Source: Clostridiales bacterium
Lineage (GTDB): Bacteria > Bacillota_E > Sulfobacillia > Sulfobacillales > JAIMBI01
Length of the DNA: 64,000 nucleotides
Direction: 5' to 3'
Assembly (NCBI GenBank): GCA_027318915.1
Contig: DAHVOH010000005.1
Span: forward strand, 4,183-68,182
Shown here: positions 27,068-35,952 of the stretch, one piece after another
How positions within the stretch are numbered: position 1 is the first letter of the stretch
How the letters are laid out: each line of letters starts with the position of its first letter
The notes under the pieces: model-generated
What the model was told of the DNA's origin: nothing
Database searches by the model: none
What the model saw: only the letters and a program-made list of their open reading frames with translations
Translations under genes and position numbers: made by a program

Positions 27068-28039
27068 GTGACGGCACCGACCAGCTCGGCGCCGGAGAGC
27101 CCGCGCCAGCTCATACGATGGCTCGAAGCCGGCAAGGTGTCCACCACTGAGGCCCTTTCCGAGCTGCGGCGCCTGGAAAGCGGACGTCTCGCCGATCACT
27201 TAGTGGTGGCCGACGATCGACGGCCGATCGTGGAGCGCGTCCTCCGGGAACTGGACGCTCTGGTTGGTCTCGCCGGCGTCAAGCAGCAGGTGCGCGAAAT
27301 TTGGGCGCTGGTGGAGATCCAGCAGCGACGGCGGGCGCTTCAGCTGAATACGGACACCCACACGCTGCACATGGTGTTCCGGGGCGCCCCCGGGACCGGA
27401 AAGACCACCGTGGCCCGCGTCCTGGGCCGGCTGTTTCATGCTTTGAACGTGCTGCCCAAAGGGCATCTGGTCGAGGTGGAGCGCGCCGATTTGGTCGGGG
27501 AGTATATCGGCCACACCGCTCAGAAGACCCGCGAGGCGGTCCGCCGAGCGCTCGGCGGCATCCTCTTTGTGGACGAGGCCTACGCACTGGCCCGGGGTGG
27601 GGAGAAAGACTTTGGCAAAGAGGCCATCGACACACTGGTCAAGTCGATGGAAGATCACAAAGAAGACTTTCTTCTCGTGCTGGCCGGCTACCCGCAGGAG
27701 ATGACGGCGTTTTTGCAGGCCAACCCGGGACTTTTGTCCCGTCTGCCCATCCATCTCACCTTTCCCAACTACGATGCCGCGGAAATGCTGGAAATCGCCG
27801 AACGCATGCTCGAAGAGCGCCAATACCGCGCCAGCGACGAGGCGCGAGAGTACCTGCGCCGATTTTTCGGAGCGCACACCGGCCTCTGGCATGCCAACGC
27901 AGGCAACGGGCGCCTGGTGCGCAACATGGTGGAGCGCGCCATCCGACGCCAGGCCGTGCGCCTGATGAGCCAAACGGACAATCCGACCCGCGATCAGTTG
28001 ATGCTGTTGGAGAGGCAGGACTGGGAGCAGAACCCCTGA
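27068..28039 (+). CDS. spoVK: SpoVK-like AAA+ ATPase
   Basis: CbxX/CfxQ-family AAA protein, of which SpoVK is the sporulation member. After about 70 helical residues comes LVGLAGVKQQVREI, then Walker A RGAPGTGKTTVA, the pore-loop region LVGEYIGHTAQKTRE, Walker B GGILFVDEAYAL, and arginine finger region GLLSRLPIHLTFPNY. 323 aa, normal for SpoVK. GTG start at 27068, with GGAGAAGGGGGAGG before it. Its TGA stop shares a base with the ATG of the next gene, a small GTPase. Confidence 0.88.
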   Translation: MTAPTSSAPESPRQLIRWLEAGKVSTTEALSELRRLESGRLADHLVVADDRRPIVERVLRELDALVGLAGVKQQVREIWALVEIQQRRRALQLNTDTHTLHMVFRGAPGTGKTTVARVLGRLFHALNVLPKGHLVEVERADLVGEYIGHTAQKTREAVRRALGGILFVDEAYALARGGEKDFGKEAIDTLVKSMEDHKEDFLLVLAGYPQEMTAFLQANPGLLSRLPIHLTFPNYDAAEMLEIAERMLEERQYRASDEAREYLRRFFGAHTGLWHANAGNGRLVRNMVERAIRRQAVRLMSQTDNPTRDQLMLLERQDWEQNP

Positions 28040-28638
28040 TGCCCCTGGTGGTGGTGGTGGGCCGCCCGCTGGCCGGAAAAACCTTGTTCACCCTGGGTCT
28101 GGCGCGTCAGTTCGGGATTCGCCGGGTGTCCTGGCCGAGCCCGCAGCCCGGCGCGGAGAGTGTGAGCGTGGCGGAGGCCCGGCGCCGCGTCCTGCAGGCC
28201 GGCCGTCGCGCCACGCCCACGTTCTGCATCCCGGTGGGTTTGGGCCAGGGCCGGAATCACCGCGTCCTGACCCTCATGGACACCGCCGGCCTCACCGACG
28301 GCATCGCCCGGCACGAGGCGAGCCGGCGCGCCATGGCGGACGTGCTGGACACGCTGCAGCGCGCTGACATTGTGCTCCATGTGGTGGACGCCGCCGCTCT
28401 CGGCATCCGCTTGACCCGCACGCTGGATCCCGTCGACCGAGCGCTGCGGGACTACGCCCGCACGCGCCCCGCCTACGCCCTGGTGGCGCACAAATGGGAC
28501 CGGGTCGAGGCCCGGCGCGCATGGTCACACTGGGAACGCGAGCGCGACCAGGTTCCGTTCCTGACCGTCTCCTCCCTGCGCGGCCAAGGCTTCCGGGCCG
28601 TCCAGCAGTTTGTCCTCGCGGTCTGCCCGCCACGCTGA
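28039..28638 (+). CDS. Small P-loop GTPase coupled to spoVK-like gene
   Basis: 199-aa TRAFAC-type GTPase: G1 GRPLAGKT (residues 8-15), G3 DTAG (DTAGLTDG), G4 as HKWD in place of NKxD, and a G5-like TVSSL. The region between G1 and G3 (PTFCIPVGLGQGRNHRVL) suggests an Era/FeoB-like switch I. In Bacillota, spoVK is often followed by an HflX GTPase gene; this one is far shorter than HflX. Translation is likely coupled to the AAA gene by the TGATG junction. No membrane segment. Confidence 0.8.
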   Translation: MPLVVVVGRPLAGKTLFTLGLARQFGIRRVSWPSPQPGAESVSVAEARRRVLQAGRRATPTFCIPVGLGQGRNHRVLTLMDTAGLTDGIARHEASRRAMADVLDTLQRADIVLHVVDAAALGIRLTRTLDPVDRALRDYARTRPAYALVAHKWDRVEARRAWSHWERERDQVPFLTVSSLRGQGFRAVQQFVLAVCPPR

Positions 28639-28660
28639 GGCGCGACGCCGGCAGGACAGT

Positions 28661-28669
28661 TGCTATAAT
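28661..28669 (+). promoter_or_regulatory. Extended -10 promoter of the PLP enzyme gene
   Basis: TGCTATAAT: perfect TATAAT at 28664-28669 with the TGn extension. The start would lie near 28676, so a GTG start at 28678 would give a leaderless mRNA and a GTG at 28690 a 14-nt leader. Confidence 0.55.
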
Positions 28670-28677
28670 GCCTCGGG

Positions 28678-29886
28678 GTGACAAATGTGCCCATGGTCCC
28701 GCAAGCCGTCCGAACGGCGGCCGAAGCCCTGGCTGTGGACAACCTGGAGCGGGTGTTGAACGCCTTTCGCCGTGTGCGCCTGGCCAGCCATGATCTGGTG
28801 GGCAGCGAAGGATACGGGTATGTGGACCCCGGCCGCGACAAGCTGGAGGGGGTTTACGCCGAACTGCTGGGCGCGGAGGCGGCGCTGGTCCGACCGCAGC
28901 TGGTGTCGGGCACCCACGCCTTGGCGCACATGGTGCGGGGTGTCGTGGAAAGGGGCCAGCACCTTGTGCTGGCCGGACCTGTCTACGACACCTTGCAGGG
29001 ATTGATGGCGCCGGATAGCCGTCACCCGCTGAGTCTCGCCCGGCAGGGAGTGCGCCTCTCGTCGGTGCCCGCGGGCGAGGAGGGCCTCGACCGAGGTGCG
29101 TGGGAGCACGCTCTGGCCGAGGCCCCGGACTGGGTCTACCTCCAGCGCTCACGCGGATATCAGCGCCGCCCGTCTTGGCCCATCGAAACGCTGGCCGACT
29201 GGATTGACGAGGCGCACCGGGCGGGCGCCCAGGTCCTGGTGGACAATTGCTACGGCGAGTTCACCCATCGCAGCGAGCCGGGTCACTGGGGCGCCGATCT
29301 GCTGGCGGGCAGTCTGCTGAAAAACCCCGGCGGCGGTCTGGCTCCGGGGGGAGGATACGTCGCCGGGCGGCGCCGCTTGATCGAGCGCGTGGCCGACCAT
29401 CTGTACGCCCCGGGCTTGGGCAGCGGCATCGGACCGTCCGGACCCGCGCTCCGCTGGTATTGGCAGGGCCTGTTTTATGCGCCCCACGCGGTCACCGAGG
29501 CCCTCATCGGATCGGCGGAAGCGGCGGCGCTGTTTTCTGCTGCCGGCTTTGCCGTGGATCCGCCGCCGGATGCGTGGCCCCGTCCGGACATCATCCTGGC
29601 CGTCGCCTTGGACAGTCAGGCCCAGCTGTTGACGGCCCTGGCGGCCGTCCAGGAGATGTCGCCGCTGGACAGTTTCGTGGTGCCCGAACCGGGACCGGTG
29701 CCCGGCTATGCGTCGTTCGTGGCGATGGCGGCCAGCGGCTTTGTGCCCGGCGGCTCGCTGGAGCTGAGCGCCGATGCGCCGGTGGCCCCCCCGTGGACCC
29801 TCTATCTGCAGGGAGGTGTGATGCGCCAACACACCGTCCTCGCGGCCCGGCACATTCTGCGCCGGCTCGGACGCGCCCCCGCCTGA
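28678..29886 (+). CDS. PLP-dependent enzyme, aluminium-resistance/methionine gamma-lyase-like (YnbB family)
   Basis: Fold-type I PLP enzyme related to cystathionine lyases; the family is annotated as methionine gamma-lyase/aluminium resistance, without firm function. Visible: YGYVDPGRDKLEGVYAELLG, LVSGTHALAHM (cofactor phosphate region), VLVDNCYGEF (Asp that pairs with the pyridine nitrogen) and the Schiff-base Lys in GSLLKNPGGGLAPGGGYVAG. 402 aa, usual length. Start may be GTG 28678, GTG 28690 or ATG 28693. Confidence 0.85.
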   Translation: MTNVPMVPQAVRTAAEALAVDNLERVLNAFRRVRLASHDLVGSEGYGYVDPGRDKLEGVYAELLGAEAALVRPQLVSGTHALAHMVRGVVERGQHLVLAGPVYDTLQGLMAPDSRHPLSLARQGVRLSSVPAGEEGLDRGAWEHALAEAPDWVYLQRSRGYQRRPSWPIETLADWIDEAHRAGAQVLVDNCYGEFTHRSEPGHWGADLLAGSLLKNPGGGLAPGGGYVAGRRRLIERVADHLYAPGLGSGIGPSGPALRWYWQGLFYAPHAVTEALIGSAEAAALFSAAGFAVDPPPDAWPRPDIILAVALDSQAQLLTALAAVQEMSPLDSFVVPEPGPVPGYASFVAMAASGFVPGGSLELSADAPVAPPWTLYLQGGVMRQHTVLAARHILRRLGRAPA

Positions 29887-29896
29887 GCCGGACCGT

Positions 29897-30478
29897 CTAA
29901 AAGCCGCGCAGCAGACCGACCAGCTTGCCCAAGATCGTGATGTCTTCCGCCACGATGGGCGCATAGCGGGGGTTCTCCGCCAGCAGCAGGACCTTTCCGG
30001 CTTGCCGACGCAGGCGTTTGAGCGTCGCGTCTTCACCCAAGAGGGCCGCCACAATCTCACCATCCTCGGCGGTCGGCTGTTGATGGATGAAGGCGATGTC
30101 CTGGTCCAGGATGCCGGCGCCCACCATGCTGTCGCCCACCACGCGCAGCGCAAAATCCACCCGGGCGGAGAACCAGTCCGAAGGCACCGCCACGGAATCC
30201 TCCACCTGCTCCGTGGCCAGGATGGGAACTCCCGCCGCTATGCGGCCAACCAGGGGCACGTGCCCCGCCCCCGGCCGTTCGCGCAGCACCAGTCCGCGTG
30301 ACCGTTCCCGGGTCCGGGACAGTTGGCCCCGCTGCTCCAAGTCGCGAATGTAGTAGGCGACCGTGGACGTTGAGCGGAGACCCACGCCTTGGGCGATTTC
30401 GCGCACCGTGGGCGGATATCCGTGCTGCTCGGTGAAACGGGCGATATACTGAACAATGTCGTCACGACGTGAGGGCAT
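29897..30478 (-). CDS. lexA: LexA SOS repressor
   Basis: Represses DNA-damage genes and cleaves itself when stimulated by RecA filaments. N-terminal winged helix (YPPTVREIAQGVGLRSTSTVAYYI). The cleavage site is Ala-Gly in VGRIAAGVPI (residues about 82-83). The catalytic dyad is Ser117 in GDSMVG and Lys154 in ATLKRL. 193 aa. Of two in-frame ATGs six bases apart, the inner one (30478) is spaced correctly from AAGGAGG; the outer one almost touches it. Confidence 0.95.
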   Translation of the reverse strand: MPSRRDDIVQYIARFTEQHGYPPTVREIAQGVGLRSTSTVAYYIRDLEQRGQLSRTRERSRGLVLRERPGAGHVPLVGRIAAGVPILATEQVEDSVAVPSDWFSARVDFALRVVGDSMVGAGILDQDIAFIHQQPTAEDGEIVAALLGEDATLKRLRRQAGKVLLLAENPRYAPIVAEDITILGKLVGLLRGF

Positions 30479-30506
30479 GGCCATTGCCTCCTTGCCCCGC
30501 GCAGGG

Positions 30507-30533
30507 GGTGATTGCGTTCATGGTATCATCACC
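30507..30533. promoter_or_regulatory. Inverted repeat between lexA and the CPBP gene
   Basis: GGTGAT and ATCACC arms, 6 bp, with a 15-nt spacer, lie in the short divergent region upstream of lexA. TATCAT at 30524-30529 with a TG extension may be a -10 for the rightward gene. It does not match the Bacillus SOS box (GAAC-N4-GTTC), so its role as LexA operator is doubtful. Confidence 0.3.
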
Positions 30534-31551
30534 CGGCGGCCCACGCGAACACTTGGGCGAGAAAAGCCCCGGCCGCCGACAGAGCCTGTTGGGCGCGGTC
30601 ATGCTGGTGGGAGCGCCGTTTCTGGTCCTGGCCATGGCCCAGGCGGTGCCCTGGCGGCACTTGGTGCTGGCGTTGGGGGTTCTGCTCTTGACCGGAGCCG
30701 GGGGCTATCTCCTGGCCCGCCCGGGACTCGCGGCGCTGCTGGCGGCGGCCGCCTCCGCCCTGAGTCCCGGGCGCCCGTTTCACTGGACGGATCTGGTCCT
30801 GGCCGCGCTGCTCGCCCTGCTGGCGGGACTCTTGGCCGTGCTGGCCCGTCGCCAGGTACGCGCCGAACTGACGGCGGGCGACGGCCTCTTGGCTGTGGCC
30901 CTGATGTTTTTGCTGTCCGTGGCTCTGACGCTGCTGTCGGGGCTCACCAGCCAGCAACTGGCCTCCCAGAGCGCATTGATGGTGCTTCTGGTGTATCTCC
31001 TCACCCCCCCATTGGAATTGACGGCCGTCTTGCTGATCCTGCTCCATGCCGGTGCGGTCCGATCGTTTGTCGCCCGCTATTACCGTTGGCATCGCGATAC
31101 CGGACGGCAGCTGGCGGAGGGATTCACGTGGGGCATCGCCATCATTCTCCTGACCGCCATCGTGGTGTCGGCGGAGTCCCATGTGCTGGGTGTGTCCATC
31201 GTCCCCAACAACCCGTTCGTCTACAGCCCCCATATGGCGAAAGCCGCATGGCCCCAGGCCGCCCTTCTGATCCTGGCCGTGGTCGTTCTCGCCCCGCTGG
31301 CTGAAGAGGCATTGTTCCGGGGACTCTTGTACGGAGGCTTTCGGCGGCGCCTGCCCCTGTGGGCGGCCGCCGGACTCTCGGCCGTCATCTTCGGCGGCGC
31401 GCACATGAACGTCAGTCTGTTTGTGCCGCTGACGCTGGCCGGCCTCATTCTGGCCATGGTGTTCGACAAGCGCCAGTCGTTGTGGCCGTCCACGGTAGCC
31501 CACGCCACCCTGAACGGCGTCTCCGTGCTATTGGCCCTGCTGCTGCGCTGA
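30520..31551 (+). CDS. CPBP-family intramembrane protease (abortive infection-like)
   Basis: Polytopic membrane protein of about 9-10 helices. The last third has the CPBP motifs EEALFRGLLYG (the EExxxR motif), FGGAHMN (conserved His) and the final TVAHATLNG. In other bacteria such proteins are glutamyl intramembrane proteases or immunity proteins. The 343-aa product is long because of five extra N-terminal helices. ATG at 30520 has AGGGGGTG upstream; the next ATG at 30601 lacks a site. Confidence 0.87.
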   Translation: MVSSPGGPREHLGEKSPGRRQSLLGAVMLVGAPFLVLAMAQAVPWRHLVLALGVLLLTGAGGYLLARPGLAALLAAAASALSPGRPFHWTDLVLAALLALLAGLLAVLARRQVRAELTAGDGLLAVALMFLLSVALTLLSGLTSQQLASQSALMVLLVYLLTPPLELTAVLLILLHAGAVRSFVARYYRWHRDTGRQLAEGFTWGIAIILLTAIVVSAESHVLGVSIVPNNPFVYSPHMAKAAWPQAALLILAVVVLAPLAEEALFRGLLYGGFRRRLPLWAAAGLSAVIFGGAHMNVSLFVPLTLAGLILAMVFDKRQSLWPSTVAHATLNGVSVLLALLLR

Positions 31552-31749
31552 ACGCGCTCCGGCCCGGCGCCGATCGGCCCGGGCCGCTCAGGACCGCCCG
31601 GGCGGTCGCGGCGCAAGAGTCCAGCCCCGAACCACCGGTTCCGAAGGTCGGTGTCGGCGCTCCGAGTGCCGGGGTGGACGACTCCCTGCGGTGAGCAAAT
31701 ACTCTTGTGCTAAACTATTGCTGAGAGAAAATACTTGGAGGCGAGGCCC

Positions 31750-32889
31750 ATGGACTTTGCCCTGACTCCGGAACAAGAATCCTTGCGCGAGTGGGCGCAC
31801 GGGTTTGCGGAGCGTGAGATCCGACCGGTCGCCGCCCATTACGACGAAGTGGAAGAACTGCCCCGCGACGTGTTGGTCAAGGCGGCCAAGGCCGGCCTGT
31901 TGTCCTTTGGGTTGCCGGAAGAGTATGGGGGCGCGGGCGTGACCGATCTGCAGTCCCAGCTGGTGGTGATGGAAGAACTGTTCTGGGGATGCGCGGGCAT
32001 CGCCACGTCCATGGGCGGTGTGGGCCTGGCGGCCCTGCCCATCTTGGAAATGGGCAGTCCGGAACAAAAACGTCAGTGGCTGCCCCTGTTCACCGATCCC
32101 GACCGGCCGCGGCTGGGCGCCATGTGCTTGACGGAGCCTCAAGCCGGTTCGGATGTGGTGGCGCTTCAAACCCGGGCGGAGCGCCGCGGGGACCGCTATG
32201 TGATCAACGGCACCAAAACCTTCATCACCAACGGCGGGATTGCGGATGTCTACGTGGTGTTCGCCCGGACAGACCCAACCGGCGGCTACACCGGCGTGTC
32301 GGCCTTCGTGCTGGATGGCGCCACCCCGGGCATCCAGGGCGGCAAGAAGTTCAAGAAACTGGGATTGCGGGCCAGCCATACGGCGGAGGTGCACTTCGAC
32401 AACGTCGAAGCGCCGGTGGAAAATCGCCTGGGGGAGGAAAACATGGCGTTTTTGGGCGCCATGAAGATGCTGGAGTACTCCCGCCCCAGTGTCGCCACCG
32501 CCGCGGTGGGAGTGGCCCGGGCCGCCTACGAGTATGCGCTGCAGTATGCGAAAGAGCGCCAGCAGTTCGGGCGGCCCATCTATCACAATCAGGCGGTGTC
32601 CTTTACGTTGGCCGACATGTTGACCAAAATTGAAGCGGGGCGGTTGCTGGCGAGACGAGCCGCCTGGCTGAAGGACCAAGGTCAGAGCTGCAGTCTCGAA
32701 GGATCGATGGCCAAAGCATTTTGCGGCGATATGGCCATGGAGGTGGCCACCCAAGCCGTGCAGATTCTGGGTGGCTACGGATACATGCGGGACTTTCCGG
32801 TGGAGAAGTGGATGCGCGACGCGAAAATCATGGCCATTTACGAAGGAACGTCCCAGATTCAGCGCCGCGTCATGACGCGGTTGATGTAG
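31750..32889 (+). CDS. Acyl-CoA dehydrogenase
   Basis: FAD enzyme that oxidises acyl-CoA to enoyl-CoA. MDFALTPEQESLREWAHGFAE start, CLTEPQAGSD (FAD/substrate loop), KTFITNGGIADVYVVFART, KLGLRASHTAEVHFDNVEAP, and the catalytic Glu in MAIYEGTSQIQ near the C-terminus. 379 aa. ATG at 31750, after GGAGG; an AT-rich stretch at 31690-31735 probably holds the promoter. It heads a three-gene set with SCP2 and thiolase genes, which suggests fatty-acid or related acyl degradation. Chain specificity cannot be read. Confidence 0.95.
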   Translation: MDFALTPEQESLREWAHGFAEREIRPVAAHYDEVEELPRDVLVKAAKAGLLSFGLPEEYGGAGVTDLQSQLVVMEELFWGCAGIATSMGGVGLAALPILEMGSPEQKRQWLPLFTDPDRPRLGAMCLTEPQAGSDVVALQTRAERRGDRYVINGTKTFITNGGIADVYVVFARTDPTGGYTGVSAFVLDGATPGIQGGKKFKKLGLRASHTAEVHFDNVEAPVENRLGEENMAFLGAMKMLEYSRPSVATAAVGVARAAYEYALQYAKERQQFGRPIYHNQAVSFTLADMLTKIEAGRLLARRAAWLKDQGQSCSLEGSMAKAFCGDMAMEVATQAVQILGGYGYMRDFPVEKWMRDAKIMAIYEGTSQIQRRVMTRLM

Positions 32890-32932
32890 GATGGGCGGCG
32901 AACAGCGGCAGAATAGGATGGGAGGAGAACCC

Positions 32933-33256
32933 ATGAGCACGCGGGAACTGGTGGAGGCACTCACGGCCCGTTTACAGACCAAGGCGGCGGACCAATTGGG
33001 CCAATCGGTGGGTGTCTACCAATTCCACCTCACCGGAGAAGACGGCGGGGACTACACGCTGACGGTGGCGGCGGACGGCGCCCGGGTTGAGGCCGGCACA
33101 GCCGAACACCCGGGGGTCACCATCACGATGACGGCTCAAGATTTCAAGGCGCTGACCGATGGATCTCTCAATCCGATGACCGCCTTCATGTCCGGCAAGC
33201 TGTCGGTGGCCGGGTCCATGGGATTGGCCATGAAGCTCTCCAATCTCATCAGTTAA
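32933..33256 (+). CDS. SCP2 sterol-carrier-like protein
   Basis: 107-aa single SCP2 domain: TRELVEALTARLQTKAADQL, YQFHLTGEDGGDYTLTV, and the conserved DFKALTDGSLNPMTAFMSGKLSVAGSMGLAMKL end. Such proteins bind acyl-CoAs or lipids and are often found with beta-oxidation genes, as here. ATG at 32933 with GGGAGGAG before it. Between acyl-CoA dehydrogenase and thiolase genes, spaced 43 and 12 nt. Confidence 0.92.
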   Translation: MSTRELVEALTARLQTKAADQLGQSVGVYQFHLTGEDGGDYTLTVAADGARVEAGTAEHPGVTITMTAQDFKALTDGSLNPMTAFMSGKLSVAGSMGLAMKLSNLIS

Positions 33257-33268
33257 GGAGCGCGAGCC

Positions 33269-34402
33269 ATGTCCGAAGCATTTTTGGTGGACGGCGTGCG
33301 GTCGGCGTTCGGCCGACGGGGCGGCGTGCTCAGCAGCATCCGTCCCGACGACCTCGGCTCCCAGGTTCTGAATCGGCTGGTCGAGCGCACCGGCGTCGAT
33401 CCGGCGCTGGTAGAGGATGTCCGCTTGGGTTGTGTCACCCAGACCGGCGAGCAGGGCCTCAATTTGGGCCGCCTGTTGCCCCTCATCGCCGGCTGGCCGG
33501 TAACTGTGCCGGGGGCGACGGTCAACCGCATGTGCGGGTCCAGCCTCGAAACCCTGAACGAATGCGCCCAGGCCATCCGGGCCGGCACCCATGACCTCAT
33601 GGTCGCGGCCGGTCTCGAATCGATGTCGCGGGTGCCCATGCTGTCCGATGGCGCGGGATTCAGCGAGCAGCTGCTGGCCCGCTTTCCCATCGTGCCGCAA
33701 GGGGTTTCGGCGGAAATGATTGCCGAGCAGTGGCACCTGAGCCGTGAGGAATTGGACGCCTTCAGCCTGGAAAGCCATCGGCGAGCCATCCAGGCCCAGG
33801 ACACAGGGGTTTTCGCCGCGGAGATTGTTCCGGTCACGTTGCCCGACGGGTCGGAGGTAGTGATGGACGAAGGCCCGCGACGCGACACATCGGCCGAAAA
33901 GCTGGCCGCCTTGCGGACCGTCTTCAAGCCCGACGGCGTCGTCACGGCCGGCAACGCCAGCCAAATCACCGATGGGGCCGCAGCTCTCCTGGTGGCGTCG
34001 GAGGAGGCACTGCGCGTCCATCATCTTGAGCCGTTAACGCGCGTCGTGGGCATGGCCGTGGTGGGAGTGGACCCGGTCATCATGCTGACAGGTCCGATTC
34101 CGGCCACCCGCAAGGTGCTCGACAAGACGGGGCTCAGCCTGGACCAGATGGACGTCATCGAGATCAATGAGGCCTTTGCCAGCGTGGTGCTGGCCTGGGG
34201 CCGGGAATACCATCCCGACTGGGCGCGCGTGAATCCGCATGGGGGAGCCATCGCGTTGGGACATCCGCTCGGCGCCTCCGGCGCCCGGCTCGCTTTGACC
34301 GCGAGCCGCGAGCTCGTGCGCCGCCGGGGCCGCTACGCCCTCGTCACCATGTGCATCGGCTGGGGAATCGGCATCGCCACGATACTGGAGCGAGCCGCCT
34401 AA
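33269..34402 (+). CDS. Thiolase (acetyl-CoA acyltransferase)
   Basis: Cleaves 3-ketoacyl-CoA or condenses acetyl-CoA. Nucleophile Cys89 in VNRMCGSSLET, INEAFAS, and NPHGGAIALGHPLGASG with the catalytic His. The second active Cys lies in MCIGWGIGIAT, where the usual CxGGGxG has Trp in place of Gly. 377 aa. ATG at 33269 with AAGGAG. Last gene of the acyl-CoA set. Confidence 0.94.
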   Translation: MSEAFLVDGVRSAFGRRGGVLSSIRPDDLGSQVLNRLVERTGVDPALVEDVRLGCVTQTGEQGLNLGRLLPLIAGWPVTVPGATVNRMCGSSLETLNECAQAIRAGTHDLMVAAGLESMSRVPMLSDGAGFSEQLLARFPIVPQGVSAEMIAEQWHLSREELDAFSLESHRRAIQAQDTGVFAAEIVPVTLPDGSEVVMDEGPRRDTSAEKLAALRTVFKPDGVVTAGNASQITDGAAALLVASEEALRVHHLEPLTRVVGMAVVGVDPVIMLTGPIPATRKVLDKTGLSLDQMDVIEINEAFASVVLAWGREYHPDWARVNPHGGAIALGHPLGASGARLALTASRELVRRRGRYALVTMCIGWGIGIATILERAA

Positions 34403-34621
34403 TCCTGCGGGTTGCCGGACGCCACCGCCTGTGCTTTGATCAGACCGCAGCGGTTGCGCAAGGGGCGTGGTGCATATGGCGAGCGCCGACCGGCGGTCCG
34501 GGGGGCGGCTGAGCGCGGACGCGGGTTGTTCGCGCCCCGTCACCGACGCGACCGCGGTGCCGCGAAGGCGCGGCGAGTCAGGCCGCGTCGCGGCTTTCGC
34601 CCCGGTCTCCCAGGACGTCTC

Positions 34622-35950
34622 ATGGCCATCAACGCCGCGCCGCTAGACGGACCCGCCGTCGCCGCCCCGGCAGAGGCCGTGGTGCGGCGAACGCTGTGTA
34701 TCTTGCTGCTGGGACAGCGACGCCCGCCGCCCCGCAGGGCGGGCGCTCCGTTGAGTTGGGTGGGGCGGGCTGTGTCGGCGGCACCCAAGTTCGTCTCCGA
34801 TCCCTTGGCGAAAGTTTTTCGCTTCCCGCCGCTGGTACGCGCGGCGTGGGGTCTCCTGGCGCAGTCGTGCCCGCCGGAGCGCGCCGCCGAGCTGTTGGAC
34901 AGGCCCTTCGAAGCCGTGGTGCAGGACGGGGCGCGGATTGACGAGGAGTTGGGGGCGGACGGGCCGCTGGCCCGGCGCCAGTTGCAGGCGCTGGTGGGAC
35001 AAGGGGTCCGCCCGGCGGCCGTTCACCCGTTGCCGCGCCCGGTGCTGTGGGGGGCGATGGTGATGGCGCTGGCGCTGCTGACGGTCGCCTCCCCCCTGGT
35101 GACCGGCCCTGTCACCGTCAGCAATCCCGGCGTGCCGTCGTCGGCCGCCACGACCATCACGTCCTTGGCTTACGGCCCCAAACAAGTGGGGCTGCTCGAA
35201 TTGTCGCCGACCGCGGGTGAGCTCCTGCTGAAAAGCGGAGCGGGCTGGACGACTCACACCATCCGATCGCCCTTTCAGATGGCCCAGTGGCTCGGCGTTC
35301 CGTGGAACGTCAGCTGGTTCGGGGTGGAAGGGCTGGCCTTGGTGCCCGCTCCTTTTGTGGACAATGCGGTGCCCCCCGGATTTCCGGCCGGCCGCTTTGT
35401 CATGACCGCTCACTACCTTTGGACTGCCTCGGCGAGCCTGCAACTCGTCACCGCCACGCCCCGCAGGGGGCGCCCCACCACCTACGCCCTCCCCGAAGGT
35501 CTGGCCGCGCTGAGCCTGTCCGGCGCCCCGGGCGGCGGGGTCGATCTGGCCTGGTGGAGCGGAGGACGCCTGGTGCGTCTCGCGCTGACGCGAACGGCCG
35601 GCCATTTTCACGCCAAGCGGGCTGTCGTCTCGTTCCGCTCGGTGCCGTCACTCATGACGACCGACGACGCCGGCACGGTGCTCATGGTGGTGCAGGACAC
35701 GCTATGGGCCTGGACCCCGGGTCGGCGTCCGCTCCGCTTGACCCGACTGGCGGTGGCCAACCCGCTCTACCTTGAAGCCTACGGCCAAGCCTTCTGGGTG
35801 GTGGGCAGCACGCATGCGGAACTCTTGACCGACGCGGGACAGCGCCAAGTCTTCTTGCCCATCAACTCGCCGGACGCCTGCGCGGTCGAGGCCAACGGGG
35901 ACCTATGGGTCTACGCCCAGTCGGGCGTGGAGGTGCTGACGCCGCGGTGA
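34622..35950 (+). CDS. Membrane protein: sigma-region-4-like cytoplasmic part, one TM helix, exported beta-rich domain
   Basis: No known family recognised. Residues about 67-110 (FPPLVRAAWGLLAQSCPPERAAELLDRP, then FEAVVQDGARIDEEL) have the helix-turn-helix spacing of sigma-factor region 4; this is a pattern judgement, not a match. A single membrane helix spans about 141-160 and is followed by 280 residues of repeated beta-strand patterns (TSLAYGPKQVGLLELS, GWTTHTIRSP, VFLPINSPDACAVEANGDLWVYAQSG) like a beta-propeller. It runs convergently into the anti-sigma-like gene, stops 2 nt apart. ATG at 34622; the ribosome site is weak. Possibly a signalling paralogue of that neighbour. Confidence 0.6.
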   Translation: MAINAAPLDGPAVAAPAEAVVRRTLCILLLGQRRPPPRRAGAPLSWVGRAVSAAPKFVSDPLAKVFRFPPLVRAAWGLLAQSCPPERAAELLDRPFEAVVQDGARIDEELGADGPLARRQLQALVGQGVRPAAVHPLPRPVLWGAMVMALALLTVASPLVTGPVTVSNPGVPSSAATTITSLAYGPKQVGLLELSPTAGELLLKSGAGWTTHTIRSPFQMAQWLGVPWNVSWFGVEGLALVPAPFVDNAVPPGFPAGRFVMTAHYLWTASASLQLVTATPRRGRPTTYALPEGLAALSLSGAPGGGVDLAWWSGGRLVRLALTRTAGHFHAKRAVVSFRSVPSLMTTDDAGTVLMVVQDTLWAWTPGRRPLRLTRLAVANPLYLEAYGQAFWVVGSTHAELLTDAGQRQVFLPINSPDACAVEANGDLWVYAQSGVEVLTPR

Positions 35951-35952
35951 AA

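Noticed and set aside
34403..34621. Extra N-terminal part of the sigma-like membrane protein
   Set aside because: The frame is open upstream but is Arg/Gly/Ala-rich without any sigma region 2 pattern, so the ATG at 34622 is kept.
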